A program made the translations under genes and the position numbers. From positions 22,470,019-22,534,018 of the forward strand of contig OY987270.1 of NCBI GenBank assembly GCA_963920665.1: 64,000 nucleotides of DNA. Reading direction: 5' to 3'. Numbering within the stretch: the first letter of the stretch is position 1; each line of letters starts with the position of its first letter. Source of the stretch: Straminergon stramineum. Taxonomy: Eukaryota > Streptophyta > Bryopsida > Hypnales > Calliergonaceae. Positions 1-13,197 of this stretch are shown here, in pieces. The notes beneath the pieces were generated by a model. That model made no database searches. It was not told where the DNA came from and worked only from the letters and a program-made list of their open reading frames with translations.

Positions 1-233
1 GTTAGCCTATTTCAACTAAGCTCGTGTAAGCTTAATTAAATTACTTGAAGCCATTCAACAGCCCATCAGCCGAATGGTTTTAAAACCCAATTAGTGATTA
101 GCTGTATGGAAGTTAAGCTTGGTACAAGTGATTTAAATCACATCCAATGCTTTACTAACTATATTCCCCTTCTAAGTTATGATAGTTGTAACAGAGACAG
201 GTGAACAGTCCAACATGCCATCCAGCCATATAT

Positions 234-990
234 GATAGTCTGCTCTAAATCCGCTCGTCTTCTAAAGACTGTCCCTAGACAGGTTCTAAAATGGACATTA
301 ACAAGTTGTAAAATGCATATGTGTAAAGCATTGAATGTTTTGTCAATATGTCAGAGCGGTTTAAAATTTGTCAAACGTTCCTTTATACTTTGCTAGTGGA
401 TGGAATAAGAATAAAGGTGGGTCAATTTCTGAAATGTTTATTTGTGTTAAAAAAAAAATTCTCCCCTAACTTTGAATGCTAATATTTTTCAATCCGTACA
501 GTCAAACTTGATAAAATTTTTACCACATGATCTCATACAAGTGTAGTACAAGATCCTATGGTTGGATTTTTGAATTTTTGAATTTTTTCTTTCTTAAAAA
601 AACACAGCAAAAATAGCAATTTTGAGTGATTTTTGTCAAAAAATAGGCCTTGGTCCTTAAGGAGTTTAGTTTAGTAAAGGTCACATTTTGGAACCCTTTC
701 TATTACTTTCTACATGCTGCAGTGCTTGTTTATGGTGAAGCCATATCTTTTTTCAGACTACACATGTGTGGGTTTTGGAAGGCCTACGATCCAGAAATAG
801 ATACCTATGGCAGAATTCTTTAAAAATTCATAAGTAATTAAAAAATGCTCCGAAAAATATGAAACCACTTGGGTTAGATTCCACATCAATTTTTTTTCGA
901 GTGAAAAATAAGGAAAAATATTTTCGTGCATCGAAGAACCATCGAAAAGGCCGACCAGCCCTTAAACGCACGGTTTATGAGCAGACTACC
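234..990 (-). mobile_element. GGTAGTCTGC-TIR element, copy 1
   Basis: The element ends at 234 with GATAGTCTGCTCTAAATC and at 990 with the reverse complement of GGTAGTCTGCTCATAAAC, so the termini are imperfect inverted repeats. About 270 bp next to the 990 end (roughly 700-990) match, in reverse orientation, the sequence at 59,632-59,920, including the segment reading GGGCTGGTCGGCCT on the minus strand. No coding capacity is visible, so it is a non-autonomous DNA transposon. A different repeat (about 430-680) appears nested inside. I found no clear target-site duplication, so the superfamily is open. Confidence 0.65.
430..680 (+). repeat. Fragment of dispersed AT-rich repeat, 3' part
   Basis: The phrase around TAGTACAAGATCCTATGG, followed by an AT-rich stretch and an end like TTGGTCCTTAAGGAGTTTAG, matches the 3' portions of the TTAA-bounded elements at 15.8-16.7, 46.9-47.8 and 48.5-49.3 kb in the same orientation. 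It lies inside copy 1 of the GGTAGTCTGC family, which suggests nesting. It is strongly diverged and non-coding. Confidence 0.45.
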
Positions 991-3205
991 TTGGCCTTTT
1001 TCATATTTGCTCCTCATTAGTGAACTGCAGGAGCTAATAATTGAAGACATTTCCACATTTAAGGTTAGGGGATTACTAATTTCATCAAGGCAAATATATC
1101 TCAAGTGAGCATATGAAGCACTAATTGGGAAGAACCAGCGGCTAGTTCAAAGTTAACAAGTGGAATTGGTAAAATAATCGTTTGAGATTTGAAAACATCA
1201 GAAAAAAACGGTGAAAAAATATATAACTTTTAAAATTTTGAATAAAAAATAGAGAAAATAACTCTATTCTGTACTTGAAAAATCAATTCTGTTTGAAAAT
1301 TGAAGGAAATGCAGTAGGTACTCCCCAAACCGGCATGTGTCTAAAAGCGCCATCTACAGCAAGTGAACATTCCTAAATTCAGTTATGTACCTATTTGCAT
1401 AGAGCACTTTTAGAAACAAACTTTGACCATGAATAACTTTTGCATATAATATCCAAATGAGGTGTTCTTTGGTGCATTGGAACCGCCTTTCTCTTGCCAA
1501 CAAGGAAATATAAATATCTGATCAACCCAATAATAGTAACAATGCACAATGAGAAGAAGAGCCCCCCCGTCAAAACACCCATCAACTTAAATAGTTAAAT
1601 TGGGTTATTTCACAACTACCTAGTACTAGGAGACTCAAAAACCTTTCATTGAAGGTCTGGTTTGCCTTTTTTATGTATTTCCTTTTCTAGAAATATTTTT
1701 AGCTCATTTTTCAACCAAAGAGAAATAGATGCAAACTATAACCTGAGCGGTTTCATATTCTTTGAAGCATTATTGAATTAGTTATGAATTTTCAAAGGAG
1801 TTGTGTCATAGGCCCCTATTTATGATCCTAGGTCCTCTAGAAATTGTTCACTTGCAACTTGTAAAGGTATATATTTTTTTTCAATCTATTCAATGATTAT
1901 AGATCTCAATTTGAGGACCCCTTCATGTCCATTTCAAAGCTATTTATAGGGGGGCTATTCTAAATGCTCAAGTGGATTTCAAGCCTTCTACCTTATAGAG
2001 TTTGAAGGAATCATTTAGAATATTTTTTGAGTAGAGAATTCAAACTATATCATGTAATCCATCTATTTGTCTTTCTAAGAGTCAACACTTGTGATATTAG
2101 AACCAAGAAAAGAGCCATACCAATAATAAATATATACATCGGTGTAGGTCTTAATCTCTTTCTATATATTTATAAATGAGGGATAGTGTAAAATTCAATC
2201 CATTGCCAAGACATATCTACCCTTCATATAATACTGGGATATTAGAATCCACCAACTAACTTTAACTACTTTGCTAATTGGTGAATTAGCTCTTCAAAGT
2301 AGAACCCCCCTTACATGTCAAGTAATTAGAACTTGGCATGGAGTGGTAGGAGGTAAAAGAACCCATGTTGGATATATAAATTTGTAAAATCTCAACCATT
2401 CCTAGTCAAGTAAAAAACATAAATTATGTTCAAGTAAAATTTCAAACTTCATCTAGGCAATGTAGATTAATTCTTTTTCAAAAAATTTAGAGCTAATATA
2501 ATATGGAAAATCTAACCAAATTTCATCTCCTAAAATCCATTTGAAATTTCAAGTCTTTAATCAATAGTTATAGACAAAGTTCAAGATCATGGGCTTTCTT
2601 TGACATTTTCAAATATCTTCTTTGAATTTTATCCATAAATTTTTTTGGAGGCTTAAAATCATATACGGAGTAGAGAAGATTAAAGTTAGGTTGATTTCCC
2701 AACTTCTCTCATTTCACTTTTTTTGGGAAAAAATTATTCTACTATGCCAAAATGATGTCTGAAATTATACTTTGATCACAATTTCACCGTTTTGACAATG
2801 AGTGGTTAAGCTCACATCTTCAAATTTTCCAATACCCTTTGTGGATTCATTATGAATAATGAATTTCATTACAAACCTCTCCACCCTTCATTCTAATAAA
2901 ATGAAGAAATTCCTTCATTTTGTCATCAAACACATTCAGGATGGTACTAGATGGTTAAATGAAGTATTGATATTTGACTCAATGGATTTTTAATCGATTT
3001 TGTGGATTTTCGGCAAACCTTTTATACATTTGTTTATTTATTCGGTTGTCTGGTCCTAGAATTAGCAAAAAAAATCCACATTTTTGTTTAATAATTAATT
3101 TAGGTTGAGCCTTCTATCGGAGTACGGTACTCTTGATCGATCGATGTATAGCCTGTATAAACTGAACTGAAGCGCCAGAGGCCGCTGATAAGCTGAAAGT
3201 CGTGA
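991..3205. other. AT-rich intergenic DNA
   Basis: Apart from the transposon fragment at 1,620-1,870 there is nothing I can assign here. Open frames are short and of low complexity. A minus-strand stretch at 1,391-1,585 could encode a short hydrophobic segment but has no support as an exon. Confidence 0.6.
1620..1870 (+). mobile_element. GGTAGTCTGC-TIR element, partial copy
   Basis: This stretch follows the left part of the GGTAGTCTGC family: a degraded terminus, then GGTCTGGTTTGCC, then sequence matching 59,730-59,860 (GGTTTCATATT, TTATGAATTTTCAAAG, CCTATTTATGATC). No matching right terminus was found before 3.1 kb, so it is a truncated or very diverged copy. Confidence 0.5.
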
Positions 3206-3213
3206 TCGCTTCT

Positions 3214-3246
3214 AAACCCTAAACCCTACAATTAACATAAATAAGG
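3214..3246 (+). promoter_or_regulatory. Telo-box and TATA-like element of the DUF674 gene
   Basis: A perfect double telo-box AAACCCTAAACCCTA lies at 3,214-3,228, and a TATA-like ATAAATAAGG lies just after it at about 3,237-3,246. The first in-frame ATG is about 140 bp downstream. Telo-boxes are known in promoters of plant translation and cell-cycle genes. Their effect here is inferred from position only. Confidence 0.5.
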
Positions 3247-3386
3247 TAGCTGCGGCGTCACAGCTTGAACTTGACTGAGTACTGCGTGAGGAGAGCAGTT
3301 CTCGTCAGTGAAGAGAACGTAGGAAGTTAGTAGTTGTGATTGTGAGACTCTTTCGTACTTTTGCAGCTATTCTTGAATTCCGACAT

Positions 3387-5479
3387 ATGGAGATACCGAA
3401 GGCTAGCGAAAGCTCTGCAATGGAGTCTAAGTCTGATGGGGGCACCACATTTCATGTGTCAGTGCTCCGTAGTAAGCATACAGGTCAAGTTTTGTTTCTG
3501 GAAGCGGGGAAGGACTTTGTCGACCTGCTTCTCAGCTTCCTGCTCTTGCCAGTCGGCACCATACTTCATATACTGTCCGAAGGTACGTAACCAAGTTCAA
3601 TCGATTGCATCAAATTGGGCATTAAGCTGAAACCATGCCAATGATAGTCACAAGTTTGATGAACTCGCATCCTTGACAAAAATTCTGCTGGTTTTGACTA
3701 CGTCGAATTTCGACTTAATTGTAAGTTTTATAAGTTCTGTCTGGTAAAGTGCCAATTTCCCGGAGTGGCCGAGTTCCGCGATTTTGCACTTTCAGGGCGC
3801 ATGCAGCCTGAAACGCAAATCTTTATTTGCAAGTCCTAGCTTGTAGAGCTTTGTGAGGATGAGTGACATGATTTCTGCAGCCCAGACAACTTAACGATAT
3901 CAACGATGATTCGCCAGTTCGGCTTGTGCGTCACCATTAGCACTTCGGCTCCAATATTGATGTGAGCTCTCACAGGGATTCCGTTACGTTATACTTAATT
4001 ATAAGTGATGTTTGTTTAGAATCTTTTGATTGGATTCTCGTACTGTAACATTACCTTTCATGTACTTCCCGTCGATTTCATAGGTGCGTTGCTAGCATGC
4101 AAATTGAAGTAATGATACGGCAATTTCAGTGTTTGTTCCAACAGCATGCATGAATTTTCTAGCACGCCTATTTTAATTTGTGGCAGGACCTGTGAGAGGG
4201 AAGAATCTGGGGGGTATCTCCAGCGTTTTTGAGAGCGTGAAGAGCCTGCAGAGTTCGTTTTTATATGTGGACAAGCAGACCCTGGTGGAACCCAGACCTG
4301 CAGCCGTGGGCAGTTGCGTGTCGACTGGCCTGCTGCGAAGGGCCAGCACACCAAATCCCTCTTATGAGATTGATTTGCCCAAGGTGTACTACCGGTGCAG
4401 TAGTAACTCTTGCACCTACCTCTCCTCAAAGTCTGGAAGGCGCTGTGAGAGCTGTTTCAGTAACTTTACAAATACTCACACTTTCAAAACGCCACTGACT
4501 GTTCTTCCTGAAGATCTTCAACAACTGAAGTCGGCGATTGTGGGCCGATTCAAAGCTCCAGTGGAGGAGGCCAGTTCTTCCACTGGCCAAGGATTTGTAA
4601 AGGAAAACATGACGTACATGGTTACCGACAGTTTGGAGATCATGCCTTCCACTACGATTCGAAGCATTAAAGTCCTCAACAATTTGAAGGTGACCACTCT
4701 TTCTGATCTGGAGAGTAGCGACATCACAATCAGCATCGCACAGGTAAATTTACACCCATTGCAACCATAGTATTTCTTGATGGGTTCATGTTTCTGGTCG
4801 TAATTACGTACAAAGTTCTGGTCAATGTGCATAAGGCCAGGTCGCCCTCTATCACAGTTCTGTTCGTCTTCATTGTAATACCAGAAGAAAAGATTATGAT
4901 CATTACTGACTCGGTCCATCATATTGAAATTAGCTTCCACATATATACCCTCTAGGTTCAGTTTGCAGCTGAAAAATGCGCTAAAGATCAATTCGCTCCT
5001 AGAATTATTAGTGTACCCGTAACTACCTTTCATGATCAGTGTTTGCACACACGCACCTCTGCATTGGTACACTCAATGAAAACGGCAAATAATTCCGCTT
5101 AATTGATCGTAGTTCTTTGATATTTACATTAGTTTCATGTATCTAATTTATGGATATGTCAAGATAGGATTTGGACCCTATCTCCTACGGACTCCCTGAG
5201 TTATGTTGCTTCTGACTTTGCTTGACGGTCTTCTGCGCCATTTTAATGAAAATTTTAGTTTTTATGAAGTGTTCAATAGAGACAATCACGGCATTACGCG
5301 GCTGACTGATCGATTCGAAGTCACCAGCTCACTTTGCATCCCAGATATTTACGTAACATAATTCCTTGAACTCCGCTAATGTTGGCTGTGTACGTCGATG
5401 CTGCACTCAGGTCCTCCAGTTACTTCAATCGGCACTGACGTCCAGCAGTTGTCTCAACGACGTGTTCGGGAAGACATAG
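3387..5479 (+). CDS. DUF674 family protein, three exons
   Basis: Exons are 3,387-3,582, 4,187-4,743 and 5,411-5,479, joined by GT-AG introns with compatible phases (GAAG|GTACGT, CAG|GTAAAT, ACTCAG|GTC). They total 822 bp and 273 residues. The N-terminal part has the DUF674 signature: a residue pattern with LFLEAGKDFVDLLLSF and LLPVGTILHIL. Next come a Cys-containing block (YRCSSNSCTY, then CESC), a linker, and a C-terminal MVTDSLEIMPSTT...LESSDITISIA segment. Exon 3 completes the family's usual ending (LLQSALTSSSCLNDVF). The ATG at 3,387 is the first in frame after the promoter. DUF674 is a plant-specific family without known biochemical function. The protein is short for the family, which often has two repeats. 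A complete frame without stops suggests a live gene. Confidence 0.85.
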
Positions 5480-6427
5480 GTTTCAAGCTAGTCCTGCTGC
5501 AAAAAGATTCTTAGAAAGCGAAAATGTAACGTGCTCTGTGCTGATGTCACTCTATCTGCTGCTGCTGAAGTGAGATTAATTGCGGAAAGAATGGATTTTC
5601 AAAGAGTTTCAAAGAAAAGGATTGCTCGTAGCATCTAGTGACGTAGTTTCAATATCCAGCCGCTTGATTGTACGCAATTAGTGAATTGAATAGACTCAGT
5701 TAATTAAGGACCAAGTTAGGATGCCGCGGCAACAATTGTATTTGCTCCAAGCTTGGCATTTTGATGTGTTCGTATCACATAATATTGTTAAACGGATTTA
5801 AAGGTTTCAGTTATAGCTATTTCTGACTTACTTTCAACGTATGTCGCGACATAACCACTTCGTGCAACAACTCTGAATTTGTACGCCGGTATGTACAATC
5901 ATCATCTAAAATCGTTCTATTGAGCAATCCTCTGTTTTCCTCCTACTCAGTTCTGCCCACTCAGTTTGCTACCCTTTTCTTCTATCACATCCAGAAACTT
6001 CTCGAGCAGTCCATCGCTTCTAATCTCGGTTCTAATTCCATTGCCATGACACTTTCAAAAGTCGATATGCAGTTGCTGCTGAAGATGGCTTTCGAATCCT
6101 TCGTACGCCCATTGCCATCGCCGCTGCTTTGTGCAAATCCGGGTAACTGGAATTCTGCTGTAGACTCAGGCGATTTTTTACCCACTTGATCAAGCCATTT
6201 CGCTGACAAGGTTGCGATCCAATCCAATAGCAGAAAACATGTAACAACGAAATATTACCCCAATACGCGATTCCCCTTCCGCGGGATGTTTTATTTCAAG
6301 TTCAAATTCAATTCCCAAGCGACCCGGGATCGGAGTAACTTTTCGCCAATCTCGTTACGTTCCTGCAATGCCATAGACGAAGGTACGAAACATAGACTAA
6401 ACCATCGGTGAAACCCATTATATGGAA
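5480..6427. other. Downstream flank of the DUF674 gene
   Basis: The base composition is less AT-rich than the desert that follows, as expected for a 3' UTR and flank. An ORF at 5,920-6,189 and overlapping minus-strand ORFs have no recognisable domain and no splice context, so no gene is called. Confidence 0.5.
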
Positions 6428-7049
6428 GGTAGTCTGCTTTTAAAGCGACCATTTAAGGGCTTTTCACTTTTGACATGAGCTCCTGTGGACGAAAATATTT
6501 TTGGTTTATTTTTCAGAGAAAGAAAAAGACATGCGGTTAAGAGCACAAGTGGTTCTGTATTTTTCCAAGTCTTTTTGAATTACTTAAAAATTTTCATAAA
6601 TTTCTGTCCTAAGCACCTATTTATGATAGTAGATTTGGCAAAAAGCATACACACATAGTTTATAATGAGAGATGGGTAAACCAAGAACAAACATGCAGAT
6701 TTACAATAAATAACAAACCATGCTCCTAAATGTGACCATGCTTGTGTCAAATTCAATTCAGAAATTTTTCATTCATGAAAAAGTAGTTGGCTCACTAAAG
6801 TGGGCTTTAAATCAATATAATTCTAAGAATATCCACTTATGAGTGCATTTAAAATTGGAGTGAATGACATGCATGAATCTTCTATAATCAAACCTTGAAG
6901 TGATCTCTTACAAATTTTAATGTGCACCCTTTTATCCTTAATTCATTCATTAAATATAAACTAACAGTTTAAGGACGAGTAAATGTTTAATTTGGGCTGA
7001 AATCTAGGGTGGATTTGAAGAAGGCGGTCAGTTTAAGAACAGACTATTA
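6428..7049 (+). mobile_element. GGTAGTCTGC-TIR element, copy 2
   Basis: The left end GGTAGTCTGCTTTTAAAGCG at 6,428 pairs with a right end around 7,021-7,049 that reads, on the minus strand, ATAATAGTCTGTTCTTAAAC. The interior shares CCTATTTATGATAG with the other copies, and its right half (around 6,885-7,030: GATCTCTTACAAATTTTAATG, TCCTTAATTCATTC) matches 38,210-38,340. It is about 620 bp and non-coding. This copy and the 38-kb copy form one subfamily; the 0.2-kb and 59.6-kb copies form another. Confidence 0.65.
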
Positions 7050-7694
7050 TAGTGAGGGATAAGTAGTTGAGAAGCTCATTCACAAGTAATTTAGAATTAC
7101 ACATTTAACCTTGTATACATGGCAGCCACTAAGTGGATAGTGACCAAGTGTGCATTGTAGGTGAATATGAGCACCTCCAATTTAAATATTTAAAAAAAAA
7201 TCCCCAACATACACTCCCTCAAGCTGAATGCCAATCCTAATCCCAAACACGCCCACTAACTAACCCCATATTTATAATTTCCAAATGTTTTGTCTACATC
7301 AAAAGATATGGGTTAACTTTTGTATTTTCATATCCACAGCATTTTCAATATCCATATTGTATTGCAGCGTCAATTCCATATTATATTTTTGATATGCATA
7401 TCCATATTGTATTTCTAAAATTGGTTGAAATCCAGATGTATGGCTGGATTTAAAATCTGAAAAATGATTCTAAAATTCAGATCTACAACATGGGGTGGGG
7501 TAGGATTTTTTTTAACACAATTGACCACTCTTGTTGTGTCGTGGAGGCAGAAGGAGGCCAAACCACATGTGCTTGTAATCATAGTAGATAGTTGAGTATA
7601 TTAACGAGGAAAGAATGATGGATGCACCATGAGTCCAAGAGAAACGGACAAAATGTGAATGATTTAGGGTTTAGGATTCCATGATTGTCCTTTA

Positions 7695-8427
7695 TCCCTC
7701 AAGGCCTAACAACTTCTTGACAATAGAGGTTGTTGACAAGTCGTCCTACTTTCATATTTTTTTGCACATAAATGTGCTTGAAATTTTTAATGATGTACAA
7801 AAATAAAGACTATTTTGTCTAGTATGCATTTTGTCTATTTTGTCAAATTAATTGTATAGAATATAGACCATTGGATTCTTAGATGATAACAAATTTGGAT
7901 GATCAACTTGTAGGCAAAAAATACAATTTTTACAAAAAAATAATTATAAGAAGAGGAATAATGCTTTTAAAACCTCCAAATAAGTTGAATTGGAATCTTA
8001 GGCAAATGTAGTATTTTTTGAATTTAAAAAATAAATAAATAACTCTCAAATTTTTACACATCATTTTCAAAGAAAAGTGAATTAAAGAGCCAATATTGAT
8101 TATATATATATATATATAAATGCATTAATTTTCGAAATTCAATGGTTGACATTATCAACATGTATTTTTTGAATATCTTAATAACAATTTCTACCATTCC
8201 TTTCACTTGACCTTGTCCAAAATTTATGCCCATGACTACATTTCCTAAATAAAATTTAAAATACTTCTTACATTGAAATTTTGAAAATTCAAAAATACAA
8301 CAAGTATGTCAACTTCCTACTCTACAAGACCCTAATTTACAAAATATTGAGATTTGTTTCACCCTATCAAGAATTTGCCATTGAAAATTTGAAGAGGACA
8401 AATTCTATCCTCTTAGGCCTTGAGGGG
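7695..8427 (+). mobile_element. TTAA-bounded TIR element H
   Basis: The left end TCCCTCAAGGCCTAA follows TTTA (7,691-7,694). The right end reads TTAGGCCTTGAGGGG and is followed by TTAA (8,428-8,431), giving about 15-bp inverted repeats of the form CCCCTCAAGGCCTAA. The interior is AT-rich and non-coding, with a (TA)n run at 8,100-8,118. The TTAA at one end has decayed to TTTA. It belongs to the same structural class as elements A, B, C and I. Confidence 0.55.
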
Positions 8428-8630
8428 TTAAGCAATTTGATTTTGAATTTTGAATTTTGATTGGACTTACTTCCCATTAGGGGAATCTAGGAATCCCATG
8501 AATTAGGGCATATGGTATAGGTTTCCATAGGTGTCCTTGGTCATTTTGAATTTTTATTGAACTTACCCTCCATATTTGAAATCTAGAAATCTAACGGTTT
8601 AGAGTTTGAGGTGCCTCCAACTTGCCTTAA

Positions 8631-8871
8631 CCCTGGAGCGCCCTAGTACCTCAAATCTAGTCTCCCAAAAATGAAAGGTTGTCATGTTTGACTATTATAA
8701 TCTTTTCAACGATAGGGTGAACTCAATTGTCCTTTCCTCTACAGTTCCGGGCCTGTCTCCACTATTGATTAGTATGCTCAATTTTTGTGGATCTCGTTTT
8801 GAGTGATAATTTGATTAGAATGAGTTTAGAAGGGTCTGAATTTTCGTAAACATACTCTAGGCACTCAGGGG
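8631..8871 (+). mobile_element. TTAA-bounded TIR element I (short MITE)
   Basis: TTAA (8,627-8,630) is followed by CCCTGGAGCGCCCTAG. The right end reads CTAGGCACTCAGGGG and is followed by TTAA (8,872-8,875). The inverted repeats are imperfect but clear, and the element is only 241 bp. No coding capacity. It is the smallest member of the TTAA class in the window. Confidence 0.55.
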
Positions 8872-11800
8872 TTAACTTATTTTTTGTACTTAATTATATT
8901 ATAAGTTCTAAAAACAATATAATCTTCTTCAAAAGGTTGTTGATGAATATAGAAGGTTTTAGAGGTTTATGGAACCTTCACAAGAAGATTATAGAAGTCA
9001 ATGGAAGGTTTTAGAAATCTTTAGAAGTTTTTGAAAGCCTACATGCTATAGAAACAAGAGTATCTTGCATTGTGGATACACTGTTACATCTTTTGTAAAG
9101 GGGGGTACATTGATATATGTTTTTCTTTGAGAGCGCAAGTTAAGTTATACTAAGTCCTAAGGAATGCACATATGGTTCCCACTGCACATGACATTAACAC
9201 ACCAAATCTTAGTGAAATTCGGTAAATCTCTTATCATGCAATCAATAATGGAGCTAAATAATTTGAAATACAATATTTTAGTCATTTGGTATTTGGGTGA
9301 CTCTGGACTAGTGGGTGGGACTTTTCTAGATATAACAAAGCACCATTCAACAATACTTAATTGCAATATTTAATTGTAGATTAAATTCTATTAATATTTG
9401 AAAAGCTTTTCTTTAATATTGAATGCTCAAATTTTAAAATATATTAAATTAATTAAATAAAAAGATGTGAAATAAAGAAAGTTGTGTAATCAAAATGACT
9501 TCCAATCTTAGAATACATTGCACTTATGTGTTTTGTTCTGTTTTATAAATGTAAGCTTCTAATTTTACAACGTTTTATAGTTTGTACAACGTTTTATTTT
9601 TGTTTACTATTTAGTTAATATTATCATTTGTGTTTTTAAATATACATCAATTGTAATGTAAAATCTTTTGCATTTATTTCATTATAAGATGTAAAGTGTG
9701 TTTTATTTTCATTCAATGTTCTAGTTCTATATATTCTAGATCTATTCTAATATTCCAACTAATGTATACATCATTATAAATAGAATAATTTTGTTGATAA
9801 TTAGACTATTAATTAATTTTTTTTAGTTACAAATCGCAGTCCACTTATAAAATCCATTTTTTATAATGAAAACCATCATAAATGTCCATGAATTTTATTT
9901 ATTAACCCCCAAATGTCCAGATTCATCTCTAGAATTGAGGATTTGAGAGAAATCATTATGAAGTGCTATTTGGAAGCATATTTTGGAATTGAAATGCAAA
10001 TAAAAGTTGTAGATTTTGATTTGTAAATTCCATCAGTACGGTTAGATTTACCAATGCTATCACCAATATTTTTTTTATAAATTGTGAAAGAGAAATTCCA
10101 AAATTCCTTCAAAATTTGATTGCAAGTAAAACATTATCATTTTTTCAGTAAAATTTGTTGGAATGGATTTGAAATGAGGCTCTCTCCACATGGTGATTTT
10201 TTGAAATTTTTGTGTTCTTCCTATCTATGACCTCGTTTTGGCTAATCTAGTTTTGAACTAAAGTGAATGCAATTTGACCACTTGACATACTTGCACATTG
10301 GTAATTTTAGAAAAATATGAACTCTAGTAACACCAAATCCAACCCTAAGATAGGACAACAACTAGGTAATGCATCTTCACAAATTAAAATAACTTTCATC
10401 CAAGTAGTTAGGAGGATGAAATTGAAGTTTCAATTTATTCATTGTCTAGAAAATGGACGTCGATGCGATTAGGAGTTAACTTCCAAAGGATAGAAGAATC
10501 CAAAATAAATTTCAAAATTGTTTGGGATGACCTCTATATGTTAAATTAAGACTTTTTTTAATTAAATTTTTTTTAAACTGCAAGTTCAGTTATCTTTGAA
10601 TTGAACAATTGTACAATATAATCAGTAAGGTCAATCTATTATCAATTACTCCATATTGAAACATTGTTGTAATATTGAAGTTATGTAGGATTTTCTTTGA
10701 TGATATGAATATGTATGATTTCAAAAACATTATATCAAAGAAAATTACAAAAAATCCTTCCTTAATTTGTAGAATTTAATATCCTGCAATATAATAAAAG
10801 ATTATTTCATTTAGTCTCAATAACATCATTGTAAGTGATAAACAATGAAATTTTGTTTTCAAAACTATTTGGACTTTTGGAGTGCACAATCTAGAGTGGA
10901 GTCCAATAAACTTACAAATTTTTCAATTAGTTTTTACTAGAAAGCTTAGCAACTTCAAGAAGCCTCTAGCATGCTCAAAAATGAATCCATTTTGAAACTG
11001 TAAATTGTGTTGGAATTAAATGAATTGAACTTCATAACAAGGGGAAAATCAATACTTTAAAATGATACAACAATCTGGATTTCTTTTATACACTATCTAT
11101 CATTTCATACAAAATCTTTGGAAGATAGTCAAAGGTTTTTTGCAATGGGGTGAAGAAAAAGCAAGAAATAACACAAACAATTCAAGTGGTACGGAATCAA
11201 GTATCTCTAAAGCAATTGTGAATGCTCATATCTAATTTGTACCATTAAATATAAGTTGTAATTTTCACAAATGGTGGCAATACTACATGATAGATAGTTT
11301 ATACAAAACATCAAATTCTTTGTATGATTCTCAATTACTTATGCATATATTTTATGATGATGAAGTAGACTTTCATGTGATTCCAACACAATTTACAATT
11401 CAAAATTTTATTCATTATTTAGCGTACATGAGCCTCCCAATGTTCTTCTAATCTCAATGGGATCCAAAAATTTGTAAGTTTTTTGTACCCCACTATATAT
11501 GTTTTATAAGGTGGAGGGGAGGGGGAGGGGATGGCCAATATTTAAATGTTTTAATTTTGTGATGTTGGCATAGAATGTTATTCGTGACTTTGCTACAATT
11601 GAAATGTTGAATTTTGCATTTCTAAAGTCCTCTTTGAGACAATCTTTATGGCCAATTAGAAACTATAACTATAATAAAGAATGCAATTAGATTTGATTAC
11701 TATGACTTTGAAGAATTTCCAGTCATGTTGTCACAAACTAAATTAGTTCTTATGTAGATGTATTTTTTTTATTGATTTGATTATGAATAGCACAATCAAA

Positions 11801-13147
11801 GAAAATGAATAGGAAAAATGGGGAGGGATCAAGACTGGTGAGAACTACAATTTTGAAGGGCTTGTTATCCTATTTGAAGCGTCCTACACCTTGTTACAAT
11901 TTAAGGGGGATAGATAGTAGGTTGGTTGTAGAGCTTTCTTGCATACTCTTGTTAGCAAAACAAGTTGCAAGCTACCCATGTTGCTCAAAAAGTCTAGCGG
12001 AATTCAAAATTGGACCAACCACTAATGGCAACAAGGACTTATCTAGCCAACCAAATTCACAACTTGGCAACTATTTCTACTTTGAAGTAGGACTTATAGC
12101 CTTAATTTAATGAATGTTGGGTCCTATTTTCTTGAAACTTCTTTTTATTAATAGTTTTCATATTTACTAGAGTTTGATTGAGTTGTCCAAAAGAAAGGTG
12201 AGTTTGTTTTACCTTGTTTTTTGAGGTTTTGTAGTCAAAAGAATGATATGGTTCGGTTATGGGGAGGGCCAAAAAGGTATTCTATAAGTTTCGAGGTGCC
12301 TGTATGAACAAGGTGTGGTCTAATTTTTCCCCCTCAAGGTTGGATAAGGGAAGGCTCTTCTTCTTGCTTCCCTTGTAGTGTTTTTGAAAGCTATGTGTTC
12401 AAGAGAAGAGAGTTAATTGTGTATGTTTCAAAATTAAATTAAATTTTGTCAGCATATTTTCCTATCTAGTTTTTTTTTCAAAAATGTATGGCTCGTCTCA
12501 TTTCGAGTTGTGGTGTGAAAGTTATACTTGATGGAGTGATGAAGGTTTAGTTGTTAATTGAATTTGAGGGCAATAACTTTGAGGGTTTGTAAAAGTTTGG
12601 TTATAATAATTTTGGTTTTAAGATATCGAAGAGTTGTGGAGGAAGTTATTAGTTGTTTATGAAGTTTTAGAATTCTTAATTTAGAGATGAGACAAGGAAG
12701 TTATTCTTTTGAAAATAGGATGGTATAGAGTTGTTGCCAAATCTAGCACCTTAGAAAAGTTGAAATTTTGATGTAGCTTAGAGAATGTTTTTTCTTAGAT
12801 ATAAATTTAAGATTTTAAGAGGATGTAAATGATGAAATTAAATTTCTAAAGATATATGACACAATGTATTTGGAGTTTTTAAAACGTTGAAATGTACTAT
12901 GAAATGGAAGAATCAATTGCTACTATTGAAATTAGGAGTGTTAACTTCATTAAGCAATAAAATAAGATTTTTTTGAAATTTGAATTTTTGAAATCTTGGA
13001 CAACAGTTTTTTAGCTTTCTAAAAATCTAAGACATGCTTGATTTGGAGTTTTTATGCAACTTTGGCACTCATTTGAAGGTTGACTTTATTTCCAAAAGTT
13101 TTGTAAGGTTTTATGATTTTGCACACGACTAATGTAGTATTTATATG

Positions 13148-13197
13148 GTATATATATCTATATATATATATCTCTCTCTCTCTCTCTATATATATAT
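13148..13197. repeat. Compound (TA)n(TC)n(TA)n microsatellite
   Basis: A run of TA dinucleotides passes into (TC)n and back into (TA)n within 50 bp. It is a simple sequence repeat in non-coding DNA. Confidence 0.9.

Noticed and set aside
1391..1585. Minus-strand ORF with a hydrophobic segment like a receptor transmembrane exon
   Set aside because: It is short and isolated, with no splice partner or domain on either side. A hydrophobic run is easy to obtain in AT-rich DNA.
3750..3800. tRNA-like phrase GGAGTGGCCGAG in DUF674 intron 1
   Set aside because: It resembles a tRNA D-arm, but no anticodon arm, T-arm or acceptor stem follows.
5920..6247. Overlapping ORFs on both strands downstream of the DUF674 gene
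   Set aside because: No recognisable domain or splice context; the overlapping frames on opposite strands suggest chance.
11805..12110. 101-codon ORF in the gene desert
   Set aside because: No domain, codon usage like the surrounding AT-rich DNA, no neighbours or splice sites supporting it.
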